Shown: positions 32,645 to 42,387 of the stretch, piece by piece
Numbering within the stretch: position 1 is the stretch's first letter
Layout: the number at the start of each line of letters is the position of its first letter
Source of the DNA: FW021-bin31 sp964647485
GTDB taxonomy: Bacteria; Bacteroidota; Bacteroidia; Chitinophagales; Chitinophagaceae
Direction: 5' to 3'
Length of the DNA: 64,000 bases
Assembly (NCBI GenBank): GCA_964647485.1
Contig: CAZYHV010000013.1
Span: 1 to 64,000 of the forward strand
Translations under genes and position numbers: made by a program
The notes under the pieces: model-generated
What the model was told of the DNA's origin: nothing
Database searches by the model: none
What the model saw: the letters and a program-made list of their open reading frames with translations, nothing else

Positions 32645-33205
32645 ATGCGAATCCATGCTTCCTCAACAAGACGAGCTTTAGTCATTGTAGATGTACAAAA
32701 GGATTTCTGTCCGGGAGGTGCTTTACCTGCCGGTAAAGGGAATAAAATTATTCCGGTCATCAATCAACTGATCCCTAAGTTTGATTTTATTCTTGCCTCT
32801 AAAGATTGGCATCCAAAAGAAACCATTCACTTCGAAAAATGGCCTCCGCACTGTGTACGAGGAACCAATGGATCAACCTTTCATGAGGATTTGCATGCGA
32901 ATGATATCGATCTGGTAGCTTTAAAAGGTACAAGTAATACCGATGACGGATACAGTGCCTTTGAAGCTACTAATATCGATCTTAACTTCGAACTAAAGAA
33001 GCGGGGAGTTCAAGGTATTATTATCGTTGGCTTAACAACAGAATATTGTGTTAAAGCGACTGCCTTAGATGCGTTAAATTTTGGATTTAAAGTCTATCTT
33101 GTTGAAGATGCCGTAGCTCCTGTAGAAGAACAAGATAGTGAGCAAGCGATCCAAGAAATGAAAGAAGCAGGCATCTCTATTATTCAAGCGGCAGATGTAC
33201 AATAA
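32645..33205 (+). CDS. pncA: Nicotinamidase
   Basis: PncA hydrolyses nicotinamide to nicotinate for NAD salvage. 186 residues; catalytic Asp in IVDVQKDFCPGGAL, metal ligands in SKDWHP and the later His of WPPHC, Lys in ALKGTS, and the nucleophilic Cys in LTTEYCVKATALDA. It probably shares a transcript with mrp. Confidence 0.93.
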   Translation: MRIHASSTRRALVIVDVQKDFCPGGALPAGKGNKIIPVINQLIPKFDFILASKDWHPKETIHFEKWPPHCVRGTNGSTFHEDLHANDIDLVALKGTSNTDDGYSAFEATNIDLNFELKKRGVQGIIIVGLTTEYCVKATALDALNFGFKVYLVEDAVAPVEEQDSEQAIQEMKEAGISIIQAADVQ

Positions 33206-33283
33206 AGGTTTGGTATTGAGAGGCTAAAACAAGCGATCCTTATGTCTTCTTAAGAAATTCCCACGGTAAAACCAGAATTAAAA

Positions 33284-33970
33284 ATGAATACCACCGGGCA
33301 AAAAATAACCACTTTTCTCCATGACCTTCATCCTGATTTTCAGCTTCCGGAAAAAGTGTCTATTATGCATCCTTTTAAAGAGAAGCCGGTTCAGAAGGTT
33401 GTACACTCCTTTTATCATAAGTTTTATAATGATACCAAAGGACGCATCCTCATTCTAGCCATTAACCCCGGTCGGTTAGGCGCCGGTATTACAGGAATCC
33501 CTTTTACCGATCCGGTCAGACTACAACAGATTTGTGGCATCCCCAACAGTTTTGAGAAACGAAAAGAACTGTCAGGAGGGTTTATCTATGAAATGATAGA
33601 AGCTTTTGGCGGCCTCCATCAGTTCTATCGTCACTTTATGTTGTCCTCTCTTTGCCCATTAGGTTTCGTGAAAGAGGGGAAAAATGTCAACTATTACGAT
33701 TCTCAAAGATTACAGAAAGCCGCTACTCCTTTTATCATAGATACCCTAATCAAACAAAAAGAGATGACCGGTAATAAATCTGTCTGCATTTGTCTTGGTA
33801 CCGGGAAGAATTATACTTTTTTTCAAAAACTAAATAAAAAACATTATTTCTTTTCAGAAATATTTCCTCTGGCTCATCCCCGATATATCTTACAATATAA
33901 AAGAAAACAAAAGAAAGAATACATTCAAGAATATCTAAAAGTCTTAATGAAAAGCTTGGAATTTTCCTAA
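33284..33970 (+). CDS. SMUG2-like uracil-DNA glycosylase family protein (DUF4918)
   Basis: 228-residue protein of the DUF4918/SMUG2 group of the uracil-DNA glycosylase superfamily. The active-site loop reads ILAINPGRLGAGITGIPFTDP, close in shape to the SMUG1 motif (MNPGP.G..QTGVPFG), and the second motif is LAHPRYI, close to HPSP. It would excise uracil or oxidised pyrimidines from DNA; activity is unproven for most of the group. It follows pncA by 78 nt. Confidence 0.8.
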   Translation: MNTTGQKITTFLHDLHPDFQLPEKVSIMHPFKEKPVQKVVHSFYHKFYNDTKGRILILAINPGRLGAGITGIPFTDPVRLQQICGIPNSFEKRKELSGGFIYEMIEAFGGLHQFYRHFMLSSLCPLGFVKEGKNVNYYDSQRLQKAATPFIIDTLIKQKEMTGNKSVCICLGTGKNYTFFQKLNKKHYFFSEIFPLAHPRYILQYKRKQKKEYIQEYLKVLMKSLEFS

Positions 33971-33981
33971 ATAGGGTTTTC

Positions 33982-35160
33982 TTATATTTCCATCCCCATA
34001 TAAGTCATCAACCCTATCCCTATCTCTATACATTTTTCATCTACATTAAAAGTAGGCGTATGCAGTGAAGAAGTGATTCTTTTTCCCACATTCCTGCCTC
34101 CAATTCTATAAAAGGCAGCCGGAATTTTCCGGGTATAAAAGGAAAAATCTTCTCCTCCCATTCTTTGGGGAATAGTAATGATTTTCTCTTGTCCCAAAAA
34201 TCTTTCTGCCAAACTTCTGGTTTTATTCGTCACTATGGGATGACTTTTTAAGCTAGGATACCCCGGAGGTATTTCAATATCTACTTCGGCACCCATGCCT
34301 GTTGCAATAGCGGTGGCCTCTTTTCGAATCAATTCATGGGCTTGATACCGCCATTCCTCATCTAAAGATCTAAATGTCCCAATCAAGTTCACTTCCTTAG
34401 GGATAACATTGGTCGTATGTCCTCCATTAAACGAACAAATGGACAATACAGAGGGAAGAAATGGATTTTTATTTCTACTTATTACTTGTTGTAATCCCAC
34501 TATGATATGAGAAGCTACCAAAATAGTATCGGTGGTTAAATGCGGAGTTGCCGCATGTCCTCCACTCCCCCTAATAGTCATAAATATTTCATCAGAAGAA
34601 GCCATAGACAAACCCGGTTCAAAAAAGCCCACTTTCCCGACTTCTATATCAGGATCTACATGTAACCCAATTATAGCTTCGGGTTTGGGATTTTCCAAAG
34701 CTCCATCCTTAATCATCAAGCTTGCCCCTCCGGGAGCTCTTTCCTCTCCGGGTTGAAAAAGTAATTTAATTGTACCTTCAAAAGAAGAAGAAAATTGTTT
34801 TAATAATTTAGCAGCCCCCAATAAGCAAGTCATGTGTACGTCATGCCCACAAGCATGCATAATCCCCTCATTTTTAGAACGATAAGCAAATTCATTCCCT
34901 TCATTGATAGGTAAAGCATCCATATCGGCACGAAGGGCAATGGTTCTTTTCTCAGGATGGAGACCTTTTATAATACCAACTATTCCTGTACCCGCTACCC
35001 CTGACTGAAAAGGAATATCCCATTCTTTTAATTTTCCTTCAATAAAAGAGGCCGTTTCAAATTCTTTGTAAGACAACTCAGGATGTGCATGTAAATAATG
35101 CCTAATCCTTATAAATTGATCAATTTCTTTTTTAATTTGGGCTTTAATCCGTTGAATCAT
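33982..35160 (-). CDS. M20 family amidohydrolase/peptidase
   Basis: 392-residue metallo-amidohydrolase of the M20D type (aminoacylase/hippurate hydrolase/IAA-amino-acid hydrolase). Metal motifs ALRADMDALPI, HACGHDVHMT, QPGEERAPGG and late GGEDFSFY are all present, with an inserted dimerisation domain (about 180-290). It hydrolyses N-acyl amino acids or peptides in the cytosol; exact substrate unknown. Its start overlaps the SPOR gene by 17 nt. Confidence 0.92.
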   Translation of the reverse strand: MIQRIKAQIKKEIDQFIRIRHYLHAHPELSYKEFETASFIEGKLKEWDIPFQSGVAGTGIVGIIKGLHPEKRTIALRADMDALPINEGNEFAYRSKNEGIMHACGHDVHMTCLLGAAKLLKQFSSSFEGTIKLLFQPGEERAPGGASLMIKDGALENPKPEAIIGLHVDPDIEVGKVGFFEPGLSMASSDEIFMTIRGSGGHAATPHLTTDTILVASHIIVGLQQVISRNKNPFLPSVLSICSFNGGHTTNVIPKEVNLIGTFRSLDEEWRYQAHELIRKEATAIATGMGAEVDIEIPPGYPSLKSHPIVTNKTRSLAERFLGQEKIITIPQRMGGEDFSFYTRKIPAAFYRIGGRNVGKRITSSLHTPTFNVDEKCIEIGIGLMTYMGMEI

Positions 35161-35614
35161 TCCGAACTTTTAACTCTTTCAATAAGTCTTTAGGATCAAT
35201 TTTTATCTTTGATTTTACGGAAAAAACGCCCTGTGGGAAATAACGCCCTAACTTTTTTTGAAGTTCATCTGCACTGTCCTTCTGCAAAAAATTTCCTACT
35301 CTCACTCTAAAATATGGAGATTGGTAAGTTAAATAGGACTTATATTGAGGATAAAGACGCATGAGCTTAGCTCTGGCAGCCTTGGCTTTAGAACGATCCC
35401 TGGTACTTAGAACTTGAACTCTGTATCCTGTGATATTCCTCAATCGGAGGGTATTCATATAACGTTGTTGCTTCACCAGAAGGTCAATTCTGGGATCTTC
35501 AAAGACATAAGCATTTCTGTTCTGCTGTATAGTTTCCGGGAGTTCCACCTGCGCTTCAGCATACAAGCTAAAGCCTAGCAGCAGAAAACAAAATAAGAGA
35601 ATTTTCTTTTTCAT
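35144..35614 (-). CDS. SPOR domain protein
   Basis: 156-residue exported protein with signal peptide (MKKKILLFCFLLLGFSLYAEA) and a SPOR-type domain (about 60-140: GYRVQVLSTRDRSKAKAARAKL, SPYFRVRVGNF). SPOR domains bind glycan strands stripped of peptides at division sites. It is between secA and the M20 gene on the same strand. A role in the cell wall is likely, but the protein has no second domain that would say more. Confidence 0.85.
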   Translation of the reverse strand: MKKKILLFCFLLLGFSLYAEAQVELPETIQQNRNAYVFEDPRIDLLVKQQRYMNTLRLRNITGYRVQVLSTRDRSKAKAARAKLMRLYPQYKSYLTYQSPYFRVRVGNFLQKDSADELQKKLGRYFPQGVFSVKSKIKIDPKDLLKELKVRNDSTD

Positions 35615-35664
35615 ACCACAAATAGTCAGTCAACTGAATAATGACTTTAAAATAATCTCAAAAA

Positions 35665-38600
35665 TCAAGCCGTCTTTCCGTGACAGTGTTTATATTTTTT
35701 GCCACTACCGCAAGGACAAGGATCATTTCGCCCTACCTTAGGACCTACTCTAACCGGTTCTTGTTTTTGAGGCTCTTGGTTTTCTTGATATTCTTCCTGT
35801 CCATTTCCTCCGGGTGCACCTGCCATTCGCTCTTTTTGCATCTGCATCTTACTCATATCTGTCCGCTGTTCGTGTCCCTCTCTGATGCGACCTGATTCAT
35901 TTTCAGCCACAGGAATAGATGCTTTACAAAGGAAAGAAATAATTTCAAGATTGGTTTCCAATACCATCTCTTTAAAAACACTAAATGCTTCTACTTTATA
36001 AATCACCAAAGGATCTTTCTGTTCGTATACGGCACTTTGAACGGATTGTTTCAAATCGTCCATCGCCCGCAAATGTTCTTTCCATCCCTCATCGATGAAA
36101 GCTAACGTAACACTTTTCTCAAGAGCATTACCCAGGGTCTCTTCTCCCGAATCAATCAGCTTATCCAGATCCGCCAAAGCATTCAATCCTTTGACACCAT
36201 CCGTAAAGGGGATAGATATATTCTCTACCCGATCCCCCTGATCTTCCTTAATTCTCTTTACAACCGGAAGAATTTTCTCTGAAAGGTCTTTTATCTTCCG
36301 ATCATAATTTTCTCTGGCCTCTCGATATAAACGCTCTGCCAAAGCATCAAGATGATCATCTTCCAATTCTTCTTTTGTAATAGAAGTATCCAACCCCAAA
36401 TAACGTAAAGTTTCCAGCTTGAAACTATCAAAATCTTCGTCGTTTTTATGGGTTTCAATTAAATTGGCACACACGTCATAAAACGCATTATCGATATCCA
36501 AAGCAAGACGATCTCCAAACAAGGCATGACGACGACGATCATAAATAACTGTTCGTTGTTTATTCATCACATCATCATAATCCAACAGTCGTTTACGAAT
36601 CCCAAAATTATTTTCTTCTACTTTCCCCTGTGCTCGCTCAATGGATCTGGAAATCATTCGGTGTTGAATAACTTCTCCTTCTTTGTAGCCCATACGATCC
36701 ATGAGTCCGGCAATTTTTTCAGACCCAAACATCCGCATCAAATCATCTTCCAGCGAAACGAAAAATTGTGAAGAGCCGGGGTCGCCCTGACGTCCGGAAC
36801 GTCCTCTCAACTGTAAATCTACACGTCGACTGTCATGTCTAGCAGTTCCTAGAATAGCCAAGCCTCCGGCTTCTTTGACACCTTCCCCAAGTTTAATATC
36901 CGTACCACGACCGGCCATATTGGTTGCAATTGTCACATTCCCGGCCAGTCCTGCTTCTGCTACCACCTGTGCCTCTCGCTGGTGTTGTTTAGCATTTAAC
37001 ACATTATGTTTTACCTTTTCAAATCGCAGCATTTTACTCAACAATTCCGAAACCTCTACAGAAGTTGTTCCCACCAAAACCGGACGATGCTGTGCTGTCA
37101 ATTCTTTAATCTTCTCTATAACTGCTCTATATTTCTCACGAGCCGTTTTATAAACAACATCCTCACTATCCTCTCGAATAATAGGAAGATTCGTAGGAAT
37201 TTCAACTACATCCAATTTATAGATTTCCCATAGCTCGCCGGCTTCTGTGGTTGCCGTACCGGTCATCCCTGCCAGCTTGTGATACATTCTAAAGTAATTC
37301 TGTAAACTAATGGTAGCAAAAGTCTGTGTTGCTGCTTCTACCTTTACTCCTTCCTTTGCTTCAATTGCCTGATGCAATCCATCAGAATACCGACGACCTT
37401 CCATTACACGACCGGTTTGTTCATCTACAATTTTCACCTTATCATCCATCACCACATATTCATCATCTTTTTCAAACAGGGTATAAGCCTTCAGCAGCTG
37501 TTGCATAGAATGAATCCGCTCACTTTTTACGGAAAAATCCTGCATCAGTTCATCCTTTTGCTTTAATTTTTCATCCGGATCCAAATCTGCATTTTCTACT
37601 TCGGCAATCTCAGAACCAATATCCGGCATCACAAAGAAAGTAGGATCTTCCCCTGCAGCAGTAATCATAGAAATCCCTTTATCTGTTAAGTCTACCGTAT
37701 TGTTCTTTTCATCAATAACAAAATACAGGTCATCAATAACCTGCGGCATATTTTTTTCCTGATCAGCAAGATAGTAATTCTGTGCTTTCTGCATCAACAC
37801 TTTATTCCCCGGCTCGCTCAGGTATTTAATCAAGGCATGATTTTTCGGTAACCCTTTGAATGCCCTGAAAAGATGGAGACCTCCGCTTTTAGGATCCTCC
37901 TCTCCTTCCTTAATCATTTGTTTTGCCTGTCGCAAATTTTCCACCACCACTTTCTTCTGCGCCTCCACCAAGCGCTGTACACGTGGTTTCAGATTGACAA
38001 ATTCCTGCTCTTCGCCTTTCGGTACCGGACCGGAAATAATCAATGGAGTTCGGGCATCATCGATGAGTACACTATCGACCTCATCCACCATAGCAAAATG
38101 ATGTTTTCTTTGCACCATCTCATCGGGAGTATGTACCATATTATCTCTCAAGTAATCAAAACCAAATTCATTATTGGTTCCATAAATAACATCAGCTTGA
38201 TATGCCTTTCTACGTTCTTCAGAATGAGGCTGATGCTTGTCGATACAATCCGTTGTTAATCCCAAAAATTCCAAAAGCGGACTATTCCATTCCTGGTCAC
38301 GACGTGCCAAATAGTCATTGACCGTCACAATATGCACCCCTTCTCCTGTCAGCCCATTCAAATAAGCAGGGAGGGTAGACACCAGAGTCTTTCCTTCCCC
38401 TGTAGCCATTTCTGCCACTTTCCCCTGATGTAAAATAACCCCTCCTATAAGCTGTACATCATAATGAAGCATATCCCAGGTAATTTCATTCCCTGCAGCC
38501 TCCCAAGTATGATCATAAACCACTTGATCTTCCTGCCCTTCATTTCCTTCCTTAATATGAATATAGGAGTTATTTACCGCTAATCGTCGATCCAAATCCG

Positions 38601-38997
38601 TAGCCGTGGCCTCCAATTTTTCATTTTCTTTGAATCGATGAGCCGTTTCTTTCATCACAGCAAAAGCCTCTGGAAGAATCTCCATCAATATATCTTCCAA
38701 CTTTTCGTCTCTCTTTTCTTTAATTTTATCTACCTCTTCATAGATTTCGTCTTTTCTAAAGATATCCATCCCGGCTTCTTCCGCTTCCTTCTCCTTAGAT
38801 TTAATTTCCTCATCCAATTCTTTCAGGTAAGCATTTACCCTTTCTCGAAAATCCACCGTTTTTGCCCGCAATTCATCATTCGATATAGATTGAAATTGCT
38901 CATAATATTCATTTATTTCCCTTACTATGGGATTTACTTTTTTAATATCTTTTTCGGACTTACGTCCTCCTATTAATTTTCCTATAAAATCTAACAT
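35665..38997 (-). CDS. secA: Preprotein translocase ATPase SecA
   Basis: SecA drives protein export through SecYEG. 1110 residues, about 200 longer than the E. coli protein, with insertions typical of Bacteroidota. Walker A region MATGEGKTLVSTLPAYL (about 198-215), DEVDSVLIDDARTPLIISG, motif GRGTDIKLG, GRSGRQGDPG, and a C-terminal zinc motif GRNDPCPCGSGKKYKHC that binds SecB or phospholipid. The first helicase domain is split by the preprotein cross-linking domain. Intact. Confidence 0.97.
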   Translation of the reverse strand: MLDFIGKLIGGRKSEKDIKKVNPIVREINEYYEQFQSISNDELRAKTVDFRERVNAYLKELDEEIKSKEKEAEEAGMDIFRKDEIYEEVDKIKEKRDEKLEDILMEILPEAFAVMKETAHRFKENEKLEATATDLDRRLAVNNSYIHIKEGNEGQEDQVVYDHTWEAAGNEITWDMLHYDVQLIGGVILHQGKVAEMATGEGKTLVSTLPAYLNGLTGEGVHIVTVNDYLARRDQEWNSPLLEFLGLTTDCIDKHQPHSEERRKAYQADVIYGTNNEFGFDYLRDNMVHTPDEMVQRKHHFAMVDEVDSVLIDDARTPLIISGPVPKGEEQEFVNLKPRVQRLVEAQKKVVVENLRQAKQMIKEGEEDPKSGGLHLFRAFKGLPKNHALIKYLSEPGNKVLMQKAQNYYLADQEKNMPQVIDDLYFVIDEKNNTVDLTDKGISMITAAGEDPTFFVMPDIGSEIAEVENADLDPDEKLKQKDELMQDFSVKSERIHSMQQLLKAYTLFEKDDEYVVMDDKVKIVDEQTGRVMEGRRYSDGLHQAIEAKEGVKVEAATQTFATISLQNYFRMYHKLAGMTGTATTEAGELWEIYKLDVVEIPTNLPIIREDSEDVVYKTAREKYRAVIEKIKELTAQHRPVLVGTTSVEVSELLSKMLRFEKVKHNVLNAKQHQREAQVVAEAGLAGNVTIATNMAGRGTDIKLGEGVKEAGGLAILGTARHDSRRVDLQLRGRSGRQGDPGSSQFFVSLEDDLMRMFGSEKIAGLMDRMGYKEGEVIQHRMISRSIERAQGKVEENNFGIRKRLLDYDDVMNKQRTVIYDRRRHALFGDRLALDIDNAFYDVCANLIETHKNDEDFDSFKLETLRYLGLDTSITKEELEDDHLDALAERLYREARENYDRKIKDLSEKILPVVKRIKEDQGDRVENISIPFTDGVKGLNALADLDKLIDSGEETLGNALEKSVTLAFIDEGWKEHLRAMDDLKQSVQSAVYEQKDPLVIYKVEAFSVFKEMVLETNLEIISFLCKASIPVAENESGRIREGHEQRTDMSKMQMQKERMAGAPGGNGQEEYQENQEPQKQEPVRVGPKVGRNDPCPCGSGKKYKHCHGKTA

Positions 38998-39113
38998 AAA
39001 TTATCCTTCTACAAATAAAATCCTTTTCAACTATTTTTTAACCCTTTTAGTGGTGTATGTATTATAACAAAGACTATGCATTTTTAGTTTTCTGACAATT
39101 CGACACCTTCAAG

Positions 39114-39121
39114 CAAAGTTA
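39114..39121 (-). promoter_or_regulatory. Candidate promoter -7 element for secA
   Basis: The minus strand reads TAacTTTG, giving a leader of about 110 nt to the secA start. Such a leader is long enough to hold regulation, but I see no clear structure. Confidence 0.35.
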
Positions 39122-39237
39122 CTTATTTCTACCTAAGTTTCTTATAGTACCTCCCATTTAATAGAATATTAACAGGGGAAAAACAAAACAATTTTATTCA
39201 AAAAAATGATATGTTTTAGGTTTACTATAAAAAACAC

Positions 39238-39245
39238 TACCTTTG
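39238..39245 (+). promoter_or_regulatory. Promoter -7 element for fusA
   Basis: Reads TAccTTTG, 35 nt before the ATG at 39281, with TTTA at 39215-39218 near the expected -33 position. Confidence 0.55.
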
Positions 39246-39280
39246 CAGCCCTAAAAAATAAAATTTAATTCTATAGAATT

Positions 39281-41425
39281 ATGGCCAATCTGAAATTTCA
39301 ACGAAACTTTGGTATTGCCGCCCATATTGATGCCGGTAAAACCACTACAACAGAACGTATTTTATATTACACCGGCATCTCTCACAAGATAGGTGAGACA
39401 CATGATGGAGCCGCTGCAATGGACTGGATGAGTCAGGAAAAGGAAAGGGGAATTACAATTACATCAGCAGCAACAACCTGCTTTTGGAAATTTCCTACCC
39501 ACCAGGGCGTACCCAGCGACAAAACAAAAGATTACAAATTAAACATTATCGACACCCCCGGACACGTTGACTTCACCATTGAAGTAGAACGTTCCATGCG
39601 AGTATTAGACGGGCTGGTTGCTTTATTCTCTGCGGTAGATGGTGTTGAGCCTCAATCGGAAACAGTATGGCGTCAGGCTAATCGTTATAAAGTACCTCGT
39701 ATTGGATTTGTGAATAAAATGGATCGTGTCGGTGCTGACTTCCTTATGGTCGTGAATCAAATTCATGACATGTTAGGAGCTAAAGCCATCCCGATGCAAT
39801 TGCCTATTGGAGCGGAAGATAATTTCAAAGGGGTCGTTGATTTGATTACACAAGAAGCCATAATTTGGGACGAAGCATCTCAGGGAATGAAATATGAACA
39901 AATAGACATTCCGGAAGAGATGAAAGACAATGTGGCGGAATGGAGAGAAAAACTAATTGAAGCGATAGCTGAATATGACGAAGCCTTGATGGAAAAATTC
40001 TTCGATGATCCTGAGTCTATCACAGAAGAAGAAATGTATAACGCAGTTCGGGAAGCTACATTAGATCTCAGCATTATCCCTATGTTCTGTGGTACCGCTT
40101 TCAAGAATAAAGGAGTACAAGCTATGCTGGACGGGGTTATTAGATATTTACCAAGTCCTATAGATATAGAAGCTATTGACGGTTATGAACCTAAATCTGA
40201 AAAAGAAGAACACCGGAAACCTAGCAAAGACGAACCTTTCTCTGCTCTTGCTTTTAAGATTATGACCGATCCTTTTGTAGGACGTCTGGCCTTTTTCCGC
40301 TGCTACTCCGGTCACTTAGATGCCGGCTCTTATGTTTTAAATACGCGTTCAGGAAAAAAAGAACGTATTAGCCGTATTTTGCAAATGCATGCCAATAAAC
40401 AAAATCCATTAGACTTTATCGAAGCTGGTGATATTGGTGCTGCTGTTGGATTTAAAGAAATCAAAACAGGAGATACCCTTTGTGATGATAAACATCCTAT
40501 TGTTTTAGAATCTATGTTTATTCCTGACCCGGTGATTTCGATTGCTATTGAGCCAAAGACCAAAGGGGATATGGATAAAATGGGAATTGCTATTGCCAAA
40601 CTTTTAGAAGAAGATCCAACGCTAACCGTAGAAACCAACGAAGATACCGGTCAGACTGTTTTAAGCGGTATGGGAGAGCTACATCTGGATATTATCATCG
40701 ATCGAATGCGTCGGGAATTCAAAGTAGATATCAATAAAGGAGCTCCACAGGTAACATACAAAGAAGCATTAAAATCTACCATTGAACACAGAGAAATCCT
40801 CAAGAAACAAACCGGAGGTCGTGGTAAATTTGCTGATATCAAATTTGAAATAGGACCCGCTGATGAAGAATGGATAAATGAAAATGAAGGGAAAAACTTA
40901 CAGTTCGTTAATGATATCTTTGGAGGAGCGATTCCAAAAGAATACATTCCGGCTGTAGAAAAAGGATTCCAACAAGCCTTAACCAATGGTCCCCTAGCAG
41001 GATATCCATTAGAAAATATGAAAATTCGCTTATTCGATGGAAGTTTCCACCCGGTCGATTCTGATGCCAATTCCTTTGAACTGGTAGCCAAAACTGCCTT
41101 CCGGGCTGCTGCTAAGAAAGCTAGTCCTGCGCTATTAGAACCTATCATGAAAGTGGAAGTGGTTACTCCGGAACAATATTTAGGAGATGTCAATGGTGAT
41201 CTTAGCCGTCGTCGTGGACTCATGGAAGGAATGGATACGCGTAATAATGCACAAGTAATTAAAGCTAAAGTGCCGTTGAGTGAGATGTTCGGATATGTAA
41301 CAGACTTAAGATCTCTAAGCTCCGGACGAGCTACCTCAACCATGGAATTCTCTCATTATGCAGAAGCGCCCAAAGGAATTACCCAAGAGGTAATAAAACA
41401 AGCCAATGGCAGCGTAGAAGCTTAA
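39281..41425 (+). CDS. fusA: Translation elongation factor G
   Basis: EF-G is the GTPase that moves tRNA and mRNA through the ribosome. 714 residues with G1 AHIDAGKTTTTERIL, G3 DTPGHVDFT, G4 NKMDR, then domains II-V (GRGKFADIKFE and RSLSSGRATSTMEFSHY). It stands alone here with its own promoter and terminator, away from the str operon. A second EF-G type may exist elsewhere; this copy has intact catalytic motifs and looks like the housekeeping or a close paralogous form. Confidence 0.96.
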   Translation: MANLKFQRNFGIAAHIDAGKTTTTERILYYTGISHKIGETHDGAAAMDWMSQEKERGITITSAATTCFWKFPTHQGVPSDKTKDYKLNIIDTPGHVDFTIEVERSMRVLDGLVALFSAVDGVEPQSETVWRQANRYKVPRIGFVNKMDRVGADFLMVVNQIHDMLGAKAIPMQLPIGAEDNFKGVVDLITQEAIIWDEASQGMKYEQIDIPEEMKDNVAEWREKLIEAIAEYDEALMEKFFDDPESITEEEMYNAVREATLDLSIIPMFCGTAFKNKGVQAMLDGVIRYLPSPIDIEAIDGYEPKSEKEEHRKPSKDEPFSALAFKIMTDPFVGRLAFFRCYSGHLDAGSYVLNTRSGKKERISRILQMHANKQNPLDFIEAGDIGAAVGFKEIKTGDTLCDDKHPIVLESMFIPDPVISIAIEPKTKGDMDKMGIAIAKLLEEDPTLTVETNEDTGQTVLSGMGELHLDIIIDRMRREFKVDINKGAPQVTYKEALKSTIEHREILKKQTGGRGKFADIKFEIGPADEEWINENEGKNLQFVNDIFGGAIPKEYIPAVEKGFQQALTNGPLAGYPLENMKIRLFDGSFHPVDSDANSFELVAKTAFRAAAKKASPALLEPIMKVEVVTPEQYLGDVNGDLSRRRGLMEGMDTRNNAQVIKAKVPLSEMFGYVTDLRSLSSGRATSTMEFSHYAEAPKGITQEVIKQANGSVEA

Positions 41426-41447
41426 TGTTGTGATATTGAACACACCT

Positions 41448-41483
41448 AAAAAGACAGATGGGGCTATTCCTATCTGTCTTTTT
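41448..41483 (+). terminator. Rho-independent terminator of fusA
   Basis: 12-bp stem AAAAAGACAGAT / ATCTGTCTTTTT with a 12 nt loop, running into T residues, 23 nt after the fusA stop. Confidence 0.8.
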
Positions 41484-41495
41484 CATTTTACTTTG

Positions 41496-41503
41496 TATCT
41501 TTG
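41496..41503 (+). promoter_or_regulatory. Promoter -7 element for methyltransferase gene
   Basis: Reads TAtcTTTG right after the fusA terminator and 29 nt before the start at 41533. It shows that the longer open frame from 41458 is not used. Confidence 0.5.
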
Positions 41504-41532
41504 AAAGACATCCAATCACCTCACACCACCTT

Positions 41533-42318
41533 ATGTATAAGTTTCATAAAGACAAGAAGGGATATTTTAATATGCAAACGGCAAATGCAAATGCATATGT
41601 CATCCCCTTTATAGAGGAAAAGTTTACTATTCACCCGGGAATGCGCGTTTTAGAAATTGGATGCGGAGAAGGAGGTGTCCTTAAAGCTTTTATTAACAAA
41701 GGATGTACAGGTGTAGGAGTAGAGTTAAATAAGAAGAGAGTGAAAAATGCCTGCCTCTTTATGAAAGATCTTATTGAAGACGGGAAAATAAAAATCATCT
41801 CAAAGGATATATACAATGTAAACATCGAAAATGATTTTGACGGAGTCTTCGATATCATTATCTTAAAAGACGTTATCGAACACATCCATAATCAAGAAAA
41901 ATTAATCGATTGGATGAAGTCTTTTTTGACTCCAAATGGGATTATCTTTTTCGGGTTTCCACCATGGTATATGCCTTTTGGTGGTCACCAGCAAATGTGC
42001 CACTCTTCCCTAAAAAAAGTACCCTTTATTCACTTGCTCCCCCGTTCGTGGTATCAAAAACTATTGGAAAAAAAGAATGAAAATGCAGCTTTCTTCCTGG
42101 AAATTGTAGATACTCAACTCTCCATTGAGCGTTTCGAACATATTTGTAAAGACTTAAATTACCGGATCCAAAACAAACGTCATTATTTCATTAATCCCAT
42201 TTATAAATGGAAGTTTGGTCTTAAACCAAGAAAACAACTGGGGATCATCACTAAAATTCCATATTTGAGGAATTTTATAACGACCTGTGTTTATTATACT
42301 ATTCAAAAAAAGAGATAA
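41533..42318 (+). CDS. SAM-dependent methyltransferase (class I)
   Basis: About 261-residue class I methyltransferase. Motif I is VLEIGCGEGGVLKAF, the acidic end of strand 2 is GVELNKKR, and motif IV is IILKDVIEHIH, in the style of Methyltransf_11/23 proteins acting on small molecules, lipids or quinones. The C-terminal about 90 residues are basic and may cover the substrate site. The start is set at 41533 since the terminator and promoter lie upstream. Substrate unknown. Confidence 0.82.
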   Translation: MYKFHKDKKGYFNMQTANANAYVIPFIEEKFTIHPGMRVLEIGCGEGGVLKAFINKGCTGVGVELNKKRVKNACLFMKDLIEDGKIKIISKDIYNVNIENDFDGVFDIIILKDVIEHIHNQEKLIDWMKSFLTPNGIIFFGFPPWYMPFGGHQQMCHSSLKKVPFIHLLPRSWYQKLLEKKNENAAFFLEIVDTQLSIERFEHICKDLNYRIQNKRHYFINPIYKWKFGLKPRKQLGIITKIPYLRNFITTCVYYTIQKKR

Positions 42319-42387
42319 AAAAGTCGAAGTCTATTCAAAAAATAAACTTCGACATCTATAAAGTTTGCTTTAAACTGTAAACCCTTC

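Noticed and set aside
40651..41343. 230-codon minus-strand open frame opposite fusA
   Set aside because: It is a Ser/Pro-rich shadow of EF-G, a common artefact of its codon use.
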